Notes under the pieces: model-generated | The model's input: only the letters and a program-made list of their open reading frames with translations | What the model was told of the DNA's origin: nothing | Database searches by the model: none | Shown here: piece after piece, positions 43,188-52,763 of the stretch | Position numbering within the stretch: position 1 is the stretch's first letter | How the letters are laid out: every line of letters begins with the position of its first letter | NCBI RefSeq assembly: GCF_031180885.1 | Contig: NZ_JAPSLK010000020.1 | Coordinates: 54,451-118,450 of the forward strand | Source: Saccharothrix sp. | GTDB lineage: Bacteria; Actinomycetota; Actinomycetes; Mycobacteriales; Pseudonocardiaceae | Direction of reading: 5' to 3' | Length of the DNA: 64,000 bases | Translations under genes and position numbers: made by a program

Positions 43188-44734
43188 CAACAAGCAGAGC
43201 CGTCGCCGCAGCCCCGGCCGAACAGCATCGGGCAGCCGTAGCCGTAGTCCGGATCAGGAGCCAGTGGCAGGCGCTTGCGCGGTGCCTCCGCCGGTCGAAC
43301 GCCGGCAGGGTTCGCCGTCGTCTTCAACTGAACGTTGGTGCGCGTCTCCTGCGCCTCATAAGCCGCCTTCGACAGCTTCAACACCTCCACCCCGCGCGCG
43401 AAGTCAGCCAGGAACACCCGGTCCCGGTGGAAGTACGGGGCCCACGACACCGCGCCCTCCGGCCGCCAGTAAGCGATCTGGATGGGCTTCGTCGGGTCCG
43501 TGATGTCCAGGAAGCGCGTCCCCTGCTCGTACCAGGAGTACGCCACCACCCGCTTCTGCACGTCGAAGTAGTGCGCCGAGCAGAACACGTCCGGACCGGG
43601 CAGCGTGCCCTCCTGGTCGTCCGGGCTCCACACCCCGACCGTCTTCAACGTGAACGGCTTGTCCGGGCTCGCCCGCCACGACTCGCCACCCGTCGAACCC
43701 TCCAGCGACGAGATGACGAACCGGCCCTGGTCCTTGCACGTGGCCGACTCGAACGCCTCCTCGGTGTGCAGCAGCAGGCTGCCCGCCGGGTGCTCCGGAG
43801 TCGGCTTCGGGCCGTCCGCCAGCGTTCGACCCACCGGACGGAACGAGTTGTGCGAGAACGACGTCGGCATGTCCAGCTTCGGCGCGGCCCCGCCCGCGTA
43901 CGGGATCGGGTCCACCGCCGTCGCCTCGCGCCAACGACCCGTCAACGGGTCCCGGTGCCGACCCTTCGTCCAATACCCCCGTGTGCCACCGGTACCCGCC
44001 ACCCACGCCACACCCGCCGCGTCCACCTGGACGTCGTGGGTCATGTGGGTCTCGCCCTGGTTGCGGTTGAGGTCGACGTAGGTCGGCAGGGTCTTCGGGT
44101 TGCGCGGGTCGCGGATGTCGGTCACGAAGACCTTGCCGGACCGGCGGTAGGTGTCGGGGTCGGTGGACGGGGTGCCGTCGTAGCCGGTGGTCCACAGGTA
44201 CGTGCAGTCGTTGACGCACGTGGTGATGTGGCCGGTGCCCATGGGGGCGAAGTTCAGCAGTTCCAGGTTCGCCGGGTCGGCCGCCGAGATGAGGTACACC
44301 CCCGTGGGCCGCTCGTTGCCCGGTTTGCGGCCGAACGCGCTGCGCTCACGCGCCAGGAAGACCAGCTTGCGCTTGGCGTCGACGGTGACGTCCTCGTTCT
44401 CCCAGAAGCGCTGGGCCGGGTCGTCGCCGGGCAGCGCCAACTCCTGCTTGGTGAGGTGGTCGAGGAACCTCGGGTGGTCGGTGTCGGTCACGTCGTAGGT
44501 CTTGAGACCCCACGTGCCGCTGACGAACATCACGTCCCGGTTCCGGTACTGCACGAAGTTGATGGAGATCGCGCCCTCGGTCTCCGGGATCGCCGCGCGC
44601 AGCTCGACGTTCCCGGCCGCCGCCGGCAGCGGCTCCCCGCCCTCGTCGGTGAACACGACGGGCGCCGCCGAAGCGGTGCTCTGCCCGGCGAAGCCGATCA
44701 TCAGGGCGACGACGGCCCCTGCCAAAACCCTCAT
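43184..44734 (-). CDS. Secreted LVIVD-repeat-like beta-propeller protein
   Basis: A 516-residue exported protein with a signal peptide (MRVLAGAVVALMIGFAGQSTASAA). The mature part has repeated blade-like segments typical of LVIVD/choice-of-anchor proteins: GLKTYDVTDTDHPRFLDHL, GVYLISAADPANLELLNF, GKVFVTDIRDPRNPKTL, GTRFLDITDPTKPIQIAYW. The C-terminus is Cys-rich ([19 protein letters not shown]). No catalytic motif is evident and it is probably a cell-surface or secreted binding protein. The ATG 44734 follows a GAAAGGAG site. Confidence 0.8.
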   Translation of the reverse strand: MRVLAGAVVALMIGFAGQSTASAAPVVFTDEGGEPLPAAAGNVELRAAIPETEGAISINFVQYRNRDVMFVSGTWGLKTYDVTDTDHPRFLDHLTKQELALPGDDPAQRFWENEDVTVDAKRKLVFLARERSAFGRKPGNERPTGVYLISAADPANLELLNFAPMGTGHITTCVNDCTYLWTTGYDGTPSTDPDTYRRSGKVFVTDIRDPRNPKTLPTYVDLNRNQGETHMTHDVQVDAAGVAWVAGTGGTRGYWTKGRHRDPLTGRWREATAVDPIPYAGGAAPKLDMPTSFSHNSFRPVGRTLADGPKPTPEHPAGSLLLHTEEAFESATCKDQGRFVISSLEGSTGGESWRASPDKPFTLKTVGVWSPDDQEGTLPGPDVFCSAHYFDVQKRVVAYSWYEQGTRFLDITDPTKPIQIAYWRPEGAVSWAPYFHRDRVFLADFARGVEVLKLSKAAYEAQETRTNVQLKTTANPAGVRPAEAPRKRLPLAPDPDYGYGCPMLFGRGCGDGSACC

Positions 44735-44825
44735 GCCCGCCACTCCTTTCGGTAATGGGGTCATCGCGGAGCGTGGCAGCCGGCGGGACGGCGCCACCAC
44801 CCCCCGATCGGCTAGCGTTGCCGGC

Positions 44826-45020
44826 GTGGTCGAGCAGGCGACGGTGAGCGCGCACCACGCGGACGGTTCGGCGACCGTGCTGCGCGATGACGGCGTGCTC
44901 GTGGACGTCCCGGCGGCGGCCGTCGCCGAAGGCGGCTGGCGGGTGCTGCGCCCGGGGCAGCGCGTGACGGTCGAGCGCGCGAACGACGGCCGGGTGCGGG
45001 TTTTGCGCAAACCGGTGTGA
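44826..45020 (+). CDS. Small cold-shock/OB-fold-like protein upstream of ppk
   Basis: A 64-residue protein with a compact beta-rich pattern (TVSAHHADGSATVLRDDGVLVDVPAAAV, GWRVLRPGQRVTVER). It recalls a degenerate cold-shock/OB fold but lacks the canonical RNP motifs. It starts at GTG 44826 and ends about 90 nt before ppk in the same direction. Function is unknown; context suggests a link with ppk or the mutT1 operon. Confidence 0.55.
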   Translation: MVEQATVSAHHADGSATVLRDDGVLVDVPAAAVAEGGWRVLRPGQRVTVERANDGRVRVLRKPV

Positions 45021-45107
45021 CCGGAGTTCGCCTCTCCTCCCGGTGTGACCGGGAGTTCACCTCTCCGCCGACTCCGATCAGCGCGGAGCCGCACTTTGTG
45101 CGGAACA

Positions 45108-47366
45108 ATGCCTACTGTGAGCACGGACAACACACCCGAGCAGCCCAAGCGACGCACGAGGACACCGCGGACCCAACCGGCCGCGAGCGCGCCCCGCCGC
45201 CGCCCACGTCCGGCAGTCCGTCGCACCACGCGGGGCGTGCCCCAGGCCGAGACGCCGCAGCGCCCCTTCCCCAGCTCACCGCCGGCCGTCACGGCCAGCC
45301 TGGAGGCCCAGGACCTGCCCGACGACCGGTACTTCAACCGCGAGCTGTCCTGGCTGGACTTCAACGCCCGCGTGCTCGCCCTGGCCGAGGACTCCTCCCA
45401 GCCGCTGCTGGAGCGCGCGAAGTTCCTCGCGATCTTCGCGTCCAACCTCGACGAGTTCTACATGGTGCGGGTCGCCGGCCTGAAGCGCCGCGACGAGACC
45501 GGCCTGTCGGTGCGCAGCGCGGACGGGCTCACGCCGCGCGAGCAGCTGGCCGCTATCTCCAAGCGCACCCAGGAACTGGTCGAGCAGCACGCCCGCGCGT
45601 TCCTCGACCACATCCAGCCGGAGCTGGAGAAGCACGGCATCAGCATCGTCAACTGGGCGCAGCTGACCGACTTCGAGAAGCTGCGGCTGTCGAACTACTT
45701 CACCGACCAGGTGTTCCCGGTGCTCACGCCGCTCGCCGTGGACGCCGCGCACCCGTTCCCCTACATCTCCGGCCTGTCGCTGAACCTGGCCGTGACGGTG
45801 CGCGACCCCGAAGGCGGGGCGGAGCGGTTCGCGCGCATCAAGGTGCCGGACAACGTGCCGCGGCTGGTCCGGGTGGAGGCCGACCGCACCAGCGAGACGG
45901 CCACGTTCCTGCCGCTGGAAGAACTCATCTCCGCCCACCTGGGCGAGCTGTTCGCGGGCATGCAGGTCATCGAGTGCCACGCCTTCCGGGTCACCCGCAA
46001 CGCCGACCTGGAGGTCGAGGAGGACCAGGACGAGGACCTGCTGAAGTCCCTGGAGCGCGAACTGGTGCGCCGCCGGTTCGGTCCGCCGGTCCGGCTGGAG
46101 ATCGCCGGGGACATGACCGAGCACATGCTGGACCGGCTGCTGCGGGAGCTGGAGGTCGACCCGCACGACGTGGTCCAGGTGCCCGGTCTGCTGGACCTGT
46201 CGTGCCTGTGGCAGCTCTACAGCGTGGACCGCAAGCAGCTCAAGGACGCGCCGTTCGTGCCCGCGACGCACCCGGCGTTCGGCGAGCGGGAGACGCCCAA
46301 GAGCATCTTCGCCACGCTGCGCGAGGGTGACGTGCTCGTGCACCACCCGTACGACTCGTTCTCCACGTCCGTGCAGCGGTTCATCGAGCAGGCCGCCGCG
46401 GACCCTCGCGTGCTGGCCATCAAGCAGACCCTGTACCGCACATCGGGTGACTCCCCGATCGTGGACGCGCTGATCGACGCGGCCGAGGCGGGCAAGCAGG
46501 TCGTGGCGCTGGTGGAGATCAAGGCGCGCTTCGACGAGCAGGCGAACATCAAGTGGGCGCGGGCGCTGGAGAAGGCGGGCGTGCACGTCGTCTACGGCCT
46601 CATGGGCCTCAAGACGCACTGCAAGACCTCGCTGGTGGTCCGGCAGGAGGGTTCGCGGATCCAGCGCTACTGCCACATCGGCACCGGCAACTACAACCCG
46701 AAGACCGCCCGCCTGTACGAGGACATCGGCATCCTGACCGCCGAGCCGACCATCGGCGCGGACCTCACCGACCTGTTCAACGTCCTCACCGGCTACGCCC
46801 GGCAGGAGCACTACCGCAGCCTGCTGGTGTCGCCCAAGGGCGTGCGGCGCGGGATCGTGGAGCGCATCGAGCGCGAGATCGAGCTGGCGCGCGCGGGCGA
46901 GCGGTCCGGGGTGCGCATCAAGGTGAACTCGCTCGTGGACGAACAGGTCATCGACGCGCTGTACCGGGCGTCCCAGGCGGGCGTGCCGGTGCAGGTGGTC
47001 GTGCGGGGCGTGTGCACGCTCAAGCCGGGCCTGAAGGGCCTGTCGGAGAACATCCACGTGCGCTCGATCCTGGGCCGGTTCCTGGAGCACTCGCGGGTGT
47101 TCCACTTCATCGGCTGCGGCGAGCACTGGATCGGCAGCGCGGACATGATGCACCGCAACCTCGACCGCCGGGTCGAGGTGCAGGTGCGGGTGACCGACCC
47201 GAAGCTGACCAACCAGCTCGACGACATGCTCGACTCGGCGCTGGAGCCCAGCACGCGCTGCTGGGTGCTGCAGCCCGACGGCGAGTGGGAGGCGTCCCCG
47301 ACCGACGGCGGGCGCGTGCGGGACCACCAGACCGAGCTGCTGCGCGCGCACCGCGCGGTGGGGTGA
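45108..47366 (+). CDS. ppk: Polyphosphate kinase 1
   Basis: Reversibly polymerises the gamma phosphate of ATP into polyphosphate. A 752-residue protein. A basic, Pro-rich N-terminal extension (about residues 1-75) precedes the canonical start [21 protein letters not shown]. The catalytic core has the [18 protein letters not shown] region, [14 protein letters not shown] (catalytic His), [20 protein letters not shown] and [17 protein letters not shown]. The start is ATG 45108 or GTG 45117. It is followed by mutT1 with a 5-nt gap, as in M. tuberculosis (Rv2984-Rv2985). Confidence 0.96.
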   Translation: MPTVSTDNTPEQPKRRTRTPRTQPAASAPRRRPRPAVRRTTRGVPQAETPQRPFPSSPPAVTASLEAQDLPDDRYFNRELSWLDFNARVLALAEDSSQPLLERAKFLAIFASNLDEFYMVRVAGLKRRDETGLSVRSADGLTPREQLAAISKRTQELVEQHARAFLDHIQPELEKHGISIVNWAQLTDFEKLRLSNYFTDQVFPVLTPLAVDAAHPFPYISGLSLNLAVTVRDPEGGAERFARIKVPDNVPRLVRVEADRTSETATFLPLEELISAHLGELFAGMQVIECHAFRVTRNADLEVEEDQDEDLLKSLERELVRRRFGPPVRLEIAGDMTEHMLDRLLRELEVDPHDVVQVPGLLDLSCLWQLYSVDRKQLKDAPFVPATHPAFGERETPKSIFATLREGDVLVHHPYDSFSTSVQRFIEQAAADPRVLAIKQTLYRTSGDSPIVDALIDAAEAGKQVVALVEIKARFDEQANIKWARALEKAGVHVVYGLMGLKTHCKTSLVVRQEGSRIQRYCHIGTGNYNPKTARLYEDIGILTAEPTIGADLTDLFNVLTGYARQEHYRSLLVSPKGVRRGIVERIEREIELARAGERSGVRIKVNSLVDEQVIDALYRASQAGVPVQVVVRGVCTLKPGLKGLSENIHVRSILGRFLEHSRVFHFIGCGEHWIGSADMMHRNLDRRVEVQVRVTDPKLTNQLDDMLDSALEPSTRCWVLQPDGEWEASPTDGGRVRDHQTELLRAHRAVG

Positions 47367-47371
47367 GGCGC

Positions 47372-48289
47372 GTGATCCGGGCTGCCGGCGCCGTCCTGTG
47401 GCGCGACGGCTTGGTCGCCGTCGTGCACCGGCCGCGCTACGACGACTGGTCGCTGCCGAAGGGGAAGCTGGACGCGGGCGAGACCGTGCCCGCGGCGGTG
47501 GTGCGGGAGGTGCTGGAGGAGACCGGGTTCCACGCCGTCCTCGGGCGGTACCTGACCACCCTGTCCTACACCGCGTTCGGCAAGCCGAAGAAGGTCGACT
47601 TCTTCAGCGCGCGGGCGGTGTCGGGCGAGTTCACGCCCAACGACGAGGTGGACGAGCTGCGCTGGCTGCCGGTCGAGCAGGCCGCGGCACTGGTGTCCAG
47701 GGACGGCGACCGCGAGGTGCTGGACGTGTTCGCCGCGTCCCCGCCGGACCTGGCCACGCTGCTGCTGGTGCGCCACGCCAAGGCGGGCAAGCGGGACCAC
47801 TGGGCGGGCGACGACGACCTGCGCCCGCTCAGCTCCGCCGGGTGGCGGCAGGCCGCCGGGCTGCGCGCCCTGCTGCCCCTGTGGAGGCCGTCCCGCGTGC
47901 ACTCCGCGCCGCGCGTGCGGTGCGTGGAGACCGTGCAGGGGGTCGCCGAGGACCTCGGGCTGGGCGTGCTGCTGGAGCCCCGGCTGGCCGAGGAGGGCTA
48001 CTGGCCCGACCGCGAGGCGGGGCTGGTGCGGCTGCTGGAGATCGCCGACGGGGCGGGCGTGCCGGTGGTGTGCAGCCAGGGGGAGGTCATCCCGGACGTG
48101 GTGGCCACCCTGGCGTCGCTGTCCGGGCTGCCGCTGGGCGGGGACGTGCCGTGCAAGAAGGGCAGCGTGTGGGTCCTGTCGTTCCGCCGGCCGGAGCCGG
48201 GTTGGTCCACATCGGACAGCACCGCCACCTGGCCCCGCCTGGTCTCGGCCCACTACCTCCCGACCCCGTTGGCCGCGCCCGTGCCCTGA
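47372..48289 (+). CDS. mutT1: MutT1-type Nudix hydrolase fused to histidine-phosphatase domain
   Basis: A 305-residue two-domain protein matching mycobacterial MutT1, which hydrolyses 8-oxo-dGTP and diadenosine polyphosphates. The Nudix box GKLDAGETVPAAVVREVLEETGF is at residues 31-53. The second domain starts near LLLVRHAKAGKRDHW (RH motif) with LSSAGWRQA and RVHSAPRVRCVETV. Where many phosphatases have a second His there is CSQGEV (Gln), so phosphatase activity may be altered. It is co-transcribed with ppk and followed by a terminator. Confidence 0.92.
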   Translation: MIRAAGAVLWRDGLVAVVHRPRYDDWSLPKGKLDAGETVPAAVVREVLEETGFHAVLGRYLTTLSYTAFGKPKKVDFFSARAVSGEFTPNDEVDELRWLPVEQAAALVSRDGDREVLDVFAASPPDLATLLLVRHAKAGKRDHWAGDDDLRPLSSAGWRQAAGLRALLPLWRPSRVHSAPRVRCVETVQGVAEDLGLGVLLEPRLAEEGYWPDREAGLVRLLEIADGAGVPVVCSQGEVIPDVVATLASLSGLPLGGDVPCKKGSVWVLSFRRPEPGWSTSDSTATWPRLVSAHYLPTPLAAPVP

Positions 48290-48318
48290 CCCGCCGAAGC
48301 CGCCCTTTCGCGGAGAAC

Positions 48319-48351
48319 AGGGCCGTCCGGGAGTGCTGGGCGGCCCTTTTT
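48319..48351 (+). terminator. Rho-independent terminator of ppk-mutT1
   Basis: Arms AGGGCCGTCC (48319-48328) and GGGCGGCCCT (48338-48347) form a 10-bp stem with one G-T pair and a 9-nt loop, followed by TTTTTC. It lies 30 nt past the mutT1 stop. Confidence 0.85.
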
Positions 48352-48503
48352 CGTGCCTGAAGAGCCTTCTGCGGCCACGTCGGATTCGTCCCGCTCACTC
48401 ACACCGGTATGGGTGCGTCGCGGCTTCGGCGGCCCGCACAGGGCCGCACACCCTGTCCTGAAGCACTGCGCCGAAAGGGTGGCCGCAAGACCGTAGACAC
48501 GCT

Positions 48504-48535
48504 CAGGGCCCGATACGCGTCCGCATCGGGCCCTG
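48504..48535 (-). terminator. Terminator of hupB
   Basis: A perfect 11-bp stem CAGGGCCCGAT (48504-48514) with complement at 48525-48535 and a 10-nt loop. It lies about 45 nt beyond the hupB stop codon, reading leftward. Confidence 0.7.
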
Positions 48536-48580
48536 GGGCGTTCATTCACTTGGTCGGCCGGGCGCGCGCCCGGCGGGTTT

Positions 48581-49237
48581 TCACTTCTTGGCCGCGGTCT
48601 TCCGGGCGGCCGGCTTCTTGGCGGCGGCCGTCGTGGTGGACTTCGCCGCCGTCGCCTTGGCGGCGGCCGGCTTCTTCGCCGCGGTGGACTTCGCCGTCGA
48701 CGCCTTGGCCGTGGTCGCCTTGGCCGCGGTGCTCTTGGCAGCCGGGGCCTTGGCCGCGGTGGCCTTGGTGGCCGCCGCGGTGGTCTTCCGCGTGGCCGGG
48801 GCCTTCGTGGCCGCCGCAGCGGTGCGCGTGGTGGTGCCACGCGTGGCGCGCGTGGTGGTGGTGCGCGCGGTGGTGCTGCGGGTGGCGGGGGCCTTGGTCG
48901 ACGCGGCCGGCTTGGCCGCGGCGGACGCGGCGGGCTTCGCCGCGGCGACCTTCGGCAACTTCTTCGTGCCGCTGATGACGTCCTTGAACGTCGAACCCGC
49001 GCGGAACGCGGGAACGTTGGTCTTCTTGACCTTCACGGTCTCACCGGTGCGCGGGTTGCGAGCGGTGCGGGCCGCACGGGCACGCTTCTCGAAGACACCG
49101 AAGCCGGTGATGTTGACCTTCTCGCCCTTGTGGACGCTGCGGACGATGACGTCGACCAGACCGTCGACGGCAGCGGCGGCGTTCTTCTTGTCGCCCAGGC
49201 GCTCGGCGAGCGCCTCGATGAGCTGGGCCTTGTTCAC
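48581..49237 (-). CDS. hupB: HU-family DNA-binding protein with long basic tail
   Basis: A 218-residue nucleoid protein of the mycobacterial HupB type. The HU domain (1-90) opens [18 protein letters not shown] and has the DNA-binding arm [22 protein letters not shown]. The tail (about 91-218) consists of Ala/Lys/Thr-rich PAKK-like repeats (for example [14 protein letters not shown]) with a Thr/Arg segment in the middle. It compacts DNA and is essential or important in relatives. It lies between mutT1 and leuD, as in M. tuberculosis. Confidence 0.95.
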   Translation of the reverse strand: MNKAQLIEALAERLGDKKNAAAAVDGLVDVIVRSVHKGEKVNITGFGVFEKRARAARTARNPRTGETVKVKKTNVPAFRAGSTFKDVISGTKKLPKVAAAKPAASAAAKPAASTKAPATRSTTARTTTTRATRGTTTRTAAAATKAPATRKTTAAATKATAAKAPAAKSTAAKATTAKASTAKSTAAKKPAAAKATAAKSTTTAAAKKPAARKTAAKK

Positions 49238-49445
49238 CTTCAGTCCCTCCCAGGACGCTCACGGCCCTAGTCGGGCCGACTGAAGGCCACGGTAAGCCCA
49301 AATGCAAGGAAATACCAATCGCCACGCCAGATTTTTCGTTGTGGCGTGGGCAATTACGTCCGGTCGAGGGAGGCCCCCGGGGGCTCTGGCGGGGGTGGGC
49401 CGGACCGGATTCCCGCTGATAGAAGGGGGAATCCGGCCCGGGAAG

Positions 49446-50048
49446 TCACCTCGCGGGCGCCGGAACGGTGGTGGGCAACCAACCCGCCCGGTTCCGCTCG
49501 AACGTGGTGATGTCATCGGCGTGCCGCAGGGTCAGGGCGATGTCGTCCAAACCCTCCAGCAGCCGCCAGCGGGTGTACTCGTCGATGGTGAAGGGGGCGG
49601 TGAAGTCCTTCGCCACAACCGTCTTCTCGGCCAGGTCGACGGTCACCTCGGTGCCCGGGTCGTTCTCCAGCAGCTTCCACAGCAATTCGACATCGGACTG
49701 CTCGCACTGGGCGGCCACGAGGCCCTGCTTGCCGGCGTTGCCCCGGAAGATGTCGGCGAACCGGGAGGAGACGACCACCCGGAAGCCGTAGTCCATCAAC
49801 GCCCAGACGGCGTGCTCGCGGGACGAGCCGGTGCCGAAGTCGGGGCCCGCGACGAGCACGCTGCCGGCCCGGAACGGTTCCTGGTTGAGCACGAACTGCT
49901 CGTCACCGCGCCAGGCGGCGAACAGGCCGTCCTCGAACCCGGTGCGGGTCACGCGCTTGAGGTAGACGGCCGGGATGATCTGGTCGGTGTCCACGTTGGA
50001 CCTGCGCAGGGGGACGCCGACGCCGGTGTGGGTGGTGAACGCTTCCAT
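49446..50048 (-). CDS. leuD: 3-isopropylmalate dehydratase small subunit
   Basis: The small subunit of the leucine-pathway isomerase (200 residues). It has the swivel domain with [50 protein letters not shown] and [17 protein letters not shown], all standard. It lies 14 nt downstream of leuC in one operon. Confidence 0.96.
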   Translation of the reverse strand: MEAFTTHTGVGVPLRRSNVDTDQIIPAVYLKRVTRTGFEDGLFAAWRGDEQFVLNQEPFRAGSVLVAGPDFGTGSSREHAVWALMDYGFRVVVSSRFADIFRGNAGKQGLVAAQCEQSDVELLWKLLENDPGTEVTVDLAEKTVVAKDFTAPFTIDEYTRWRLLEGLDDIALTLRHADDITTFERNRAGWLPTTVPAPAR

Positions 50049-50062
50049 GTCGCTTGGGCTCC

Positions 50063-51466
50063 TCAGACCAGGTCGGCGGGCGAGGACAGGGTGCCGCGCA
50101 CGGCCGTGGCGGCGGCCACGAGTGGCGAAACCAGGTGGGTGCGGCCACCCTTGCCCTGCCGGCCCTCGAAGTTGCGGTTGGAGGTGGACGCGCTGCGCTC
50201 GCCCGGCTTGAGCTGATCGGGGTTCATGCCCAGGCACATCGAGCACCCGGCCTGCCGCCACTCGGCGCCCGCCGCGATGAACACCTCGTGCAGTCCCTCG
50301 GATTCGGCCTGTGCGCGCACCCGCATGGACCCGGGCACCACGAGCATCCGGACGCCGTCGGCCACCTTGTGGCCCTTCAGCACGTCCGCGGCGGCGCGGA
50401 GGTCCTCGATGCGGCCGTTGGTGCACGAGCCGAGGAAGACGGTGTCGACGTGGATGTCGCGCAGCGGGGTGCCGGGCTCCAGCCCCATGTACGCCAGCGC
50501 CTTCTCGGCGGCCACGCGCTCGTTCTCGTCGACGATGGTCTCCGGGTCCGGGACGGAGTCGCCCAGCGGCAGGCCCTGGCCCGGGTTGGTGCCCCACGTG
50601 ACGAACGGGGTGAGGTCGTCGGCGTTGAGGTGGACCTCGGCGTCGAAGGTGGCGTCGTCGTCGGTGCGCAGCGACTTCCAGTACTCGACCGCGGCGTCCC
50701 AGTCCGCGCCGGACGGGGCGTGCGGGCGGCCCTTGAGGTAGTCGAACGTCGTCTGGTCCGGGGCGATCATCCCGGCGCGGGCGCCGGCTTCGATCGACAT
50801 GTTGCAGACGGTCATGCGGGCTTCCATGGACAGCGCCTCGATCGCGCTGCCCCGGTACTCCAGGACGTAGCCCTGGCCGCCGCCGGTGCCGATCTTCGCG
50901 ATGACCGCGAGGATGACGTCCTTGGCGGTCACGCCGGGCTTGAGGGTGCCCTCGACGTTGATCGCCATGGTCTTGAAGGGTTTCAGCGGCAGCGTCTGGG
51001 TCGCCATCACGTGCTCGACCTCGGACGTGCCGATGCCGAACGCCAGCGCGCCGAACGCGCCGTGCGTGGAGGTGTGGCTGTCACCGCACACGACGGTCAT
51101 GCCGGGCTGGGTGAGGCCGAGCTGCGGGCCGACCACGTGGACGATGCCCTGCTCCGCGTCCCCCATCGGGTGCAGCCGCACGCCGAACTCGGCGCAGTTC
51201 TTGCGCAGCGTCTCGACCTGGGTGCGCGACACCGGGTCGGCGATCGGCAGCTCGATGTCGACCGTCGGGACATTGTGGTCCTCGGTGGCGATCGTCAGGT
51301 CGGGGCGGCGGACCCGCCGGCCCGCCAGGCGCAGCCCGTCGAAGGCCTGCGGACTGGTCACTTCGTGCAGCAGGTGGAGGTCGATGTAGAGCAGGTCCGG
51401 CTCCGCGCCACTGCCGTGGCGCACCACGTGTGCTTCCCACACCTTCTCCGCGAGCGTGCGGCTCAT
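50063..51466 (-). CDS. leuC: 3-isopropylmalate dehydratase large subunit
   Basis: A 467-residue aconitase-family subunit carrying the 4Fe-4S cluster. Cluster cysteines are in FLGSCTNGR and [11 protein letters not shown]. Substrate-binding regions include [32 protein letters not shown] and ATEDHNVPT. The start is ATG 51466 with a GGGAGA site. It is divergent from the IclR regulator, and the pair is controlled through the palindrome between them. Confidence 0.97.
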   Translation of the reverse strand: MSRTLAEKVWEAHVVRHGSGAEPDLLYIDLHLLHEVTSPQAFDGLRLAGRRVRRPDLTIATEDHNVPTVDIELPIADPVSRTQVETLRKNCAEFGVRLHPMGDAEQGIVHVVGPQLGLTQPGMTVVCGDSHTSTHGAFGALAFGIGTSEVEHVMATQTLPLKPFKTMAINVEGTLKPGVTAKDVILAVIAKIGTGGGQGYVLEYRGSAIEALSMEARMTVCNMSIEAGARAGMIAPDQTTFDYLKGRPHAPSGADWDAAVEYWKSLRTDDDATFDAEVHLNADDLTPFVTWGTNPGQGLPLGDSVPDPETIVDENERVAAEKALAYMGLEPGTPLRDIHVDTVFLGSCTNGRIEDLRAAADVLKGHKVADGVRMLVVPGSMRVRAQAESEGLHEVFIAAGAEWRQAGCSMCLGMNPDQLKPGERSASTSNRNFEGRQGKGGRTHLVSPLVAAATAVRGTLSSPADLV

Positions 51467-51502
51467 CGCGTCTCCCAGGATCTGGACAGTCGATAGATCT
51501 GG

Positions 51503-51523
51503 ACTTCCCAGACAGTGGGAAGT
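51503..51523. promoter_or_regulatory. Palindromic operator between leuC and the IclR gene
   Basis: ACTTCCCA (51503-51510) and its perfect complement TGGGAAGT (51516-51523) are spaced by 5 nt in the 69-bp divergent region. A TAGTAT -10 hexamer (51524-51529) follows directly, 6 nt before the IclR GTG, so that mRNA is probably leaderless. A direct repeat GATCTGGAC (51479-51487 and 51496-51504) lies on the leuC side. Confidence 0.6.
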
Positions 51524-51535
51524 TAGTATCGGCTT

Positions 51536-52237
51536 GTGGGACAGCATAGCGGGATCGGCGTGCTGGACAAGGCAGTGGCCGTCTTGAACGCCGTCGCAAA
51601 AGATCCGTGTGGGCTCGCCGAGCTGTGCAACCGGACGGGCTTGCCTCGGGCAACCGCGCACCGGTTGGCCGTGGGGCTCGAGGTGCACCGGTTGCTGCGA
51701 CGGGGTTCCGACGGCCGCTGGCGTCCGGGCGCGGCATTGGCGGAATTGGCGGGCGGGGCCACGGACCCGTTGCTCGACGCGGCGTCCTCGGTGCTGCCGA
51801 GGTTGCGCGACATCACCGGCGAGAGCGTGCAGCTCTACCGGCGGGACGGGATGCAGCGCATCTGCGTGTCCTCGGCGGAGCCGCCGAGTGGCCTTCGCGA
51901 CACCGTCCCGGTGGGAGCGAGGCTGCCCATGACGGCGGGCTCGGGCGCGAAGGTGTTGGCGGCGTGGGCGGACCCGGGCACGCAGCGTTCGGTGTTGGCC
52001 GACGCGGTGTACGGGGAGCGCACCCTGCTGGAGGTCCGCCGGCGCGGTTGGGCGCAGTCCGTGGCCGAGCGGGAACCGGGTGTGGCGAGCGTCTCGGCGC
52101 CGGTGCGCGACAGCACGGGCTCGGTCGTGGCGGCGGTCTCCGTGTCGGGACCCATCGACCGCATGGGCCGCCGTCCGGGAGCCCGCTGGGCCGCCGACCT
52201 CCTGGCCGCCGCCGAAGCCCTCCAATCGCGCCTCTGA
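51536..52237 (+). CDS. IclR-family regulator, NdgR/LtbR-like
   Basis: A 233-residue regulator. The N-terminal winged helix (about residues 5-65, [37 protein letters not shown]) is followed by the IclR effector domain (about 75-233) with [15 protein letters not shown] and [22 protein letters not shown]. Position divergent from leuCD matches NdgR of Streptomyces and LtbR of corynebacteria, which control leucine and amino acid metabolism. The GTG 51536 appears to be the 5' end of the mRNA. Confidence 0.92.
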   Translation: MGQHSGIGVLDKAVAVLNAVAKDPCGLAELCNRTGLPRATAHRLAVGLEVHRLLRRGSDGRWRPGAALAELAGGATDPLLDAASSVLPRLRDITGESVQLYRRDGMQRICVSSAEPPSGLRDTVPVGARLPMTAGSGAKVLAAWADPGTQRSVLADAVYGERTLLEVRRRGWAQSVAEREPGVASVSAPVRDSTGSVVAAVSVSGPIDRMGRRPGARWAADLLAAAEALQSRL

Positions 52238-52243
52238 GCGTCC

Positions 52244-52293
52244 GAGAGCCCCGAAGCGGTCCCACCACCCCGGTGGGCCGCTTCGGGGCTCTC
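52244..52293 (+). terminator. Terminator of the IclR gene
   Basis: A very strong hairpin: arms 52244-52266 and 52272-52293 pair over about 22 bp with one bulged T. It starts 7 nt after the stop codon. No U-tract is present. Confidence 0.8.
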
Positions 52294-52372
52294 CACGCGA
52301 GGAGCCGGCCGGGGTCCGGGGGCTGGGCCCCCGGCTGGGGTTTGGGGACTGGGCCCCCGAAGGACAATGCCG

Positions 52373-52407
52373 AACACCCCGTGCCGGCTTTACCGGCACG
52401 GGGTGTT
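52373..52407 (-). terminator. Terminator of the tRNA-Glu/tRNA-Gln transcript
   Basis: A perfect 15-bp stem (AACACCCCGTGCCGG at 52373-52387 and its complement at 52393-52407) with loop CTTTA lies 10 nt past the tRNA-Glu 3' end. Confidence 0.8.
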
Positions 52408-52416
52408 CCAGGTGAG

Positions 52417-52489
52417 TAGCCCCGAAGGGATTCGAACCCTCGCTACCGCCTTGAGAGGGCGGCGTCCTAGGCCGCTAGACGACGGGGCC
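52417..52489 (-). tRNA. tRNA-Glu (CTC)
   Basis: 73 nt. The acceptor GGCCCCG pairs with CGGGGCT (G1-U72 as usual for tRNA-Glu) with discriminator A. The anticodon stem CCGCC carries loop CTCTCAA with anticodon CTC. The T-loop is TTCGAAT. CCA is not encoded. It lies 101 nt downstream of tRNA-Gln in the same direction. Confidence 0.95.
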
Positions 52490-52590
52490 CTAGGTGGTGA
52501 TCTCTATCTTAGCAGATCATCTCATTCAGTTTTTCGCTCTGTCCTGCTTGCCTGCGGTAGCTTAGCACATCCATTTTCTACCGCGTGCAG

Positions 52591-52662
52591 CTGGGGTACC
52601 AGGACTCGAACCTAGACTAACTGAACCAGAATCAGTCGTGCTGCCAATTACACCATACCCCA
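52591..52662 (-). tRNA. tRNA-Gln (CTG)
   Basis: 72 nt. The acceptor TGGGGTA pairs with TACCCCA, discriminator G. The anticodon stem ACTGA/TCAGT carries loop TTCTGGT with anticodon CTG. The T-loop is TTCGAGT. The spacer to tRNA-Glu is unusually AT-rich. tRNA-Gln and tRNA-Glu beside gltX are also neighbours in mycobacteria. Confidence 0.95.
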
Positions 52663-52708
52663 TTGGCTTTCCCGATCAACTTCCCCGTCGCCTTGCTCCG
52701 GGGGCTGT

Positions 52709-52753
52709 CCGTTCCGCCGGGGAGAATACTAGACCAAGCCCCCGGCGGAACGG
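52709..52753 (-). terminator. Hairpin downstream of the HAD gene
   Basis: Perfect 14-bp arms CCGTTCCGCCGGGG (52709-52722) and the complement at 52740-52753 enclose a 17-nt loop. It lies 10 nt past the HAD stop codon and just upstream of tRNA-Gln. The loop contains a TAGTATTCT stretch (leftward) that could be the tRNA promoter -10. Confidence 0.65.
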
Positions 52754-52763
52754 AAATCGGGGG

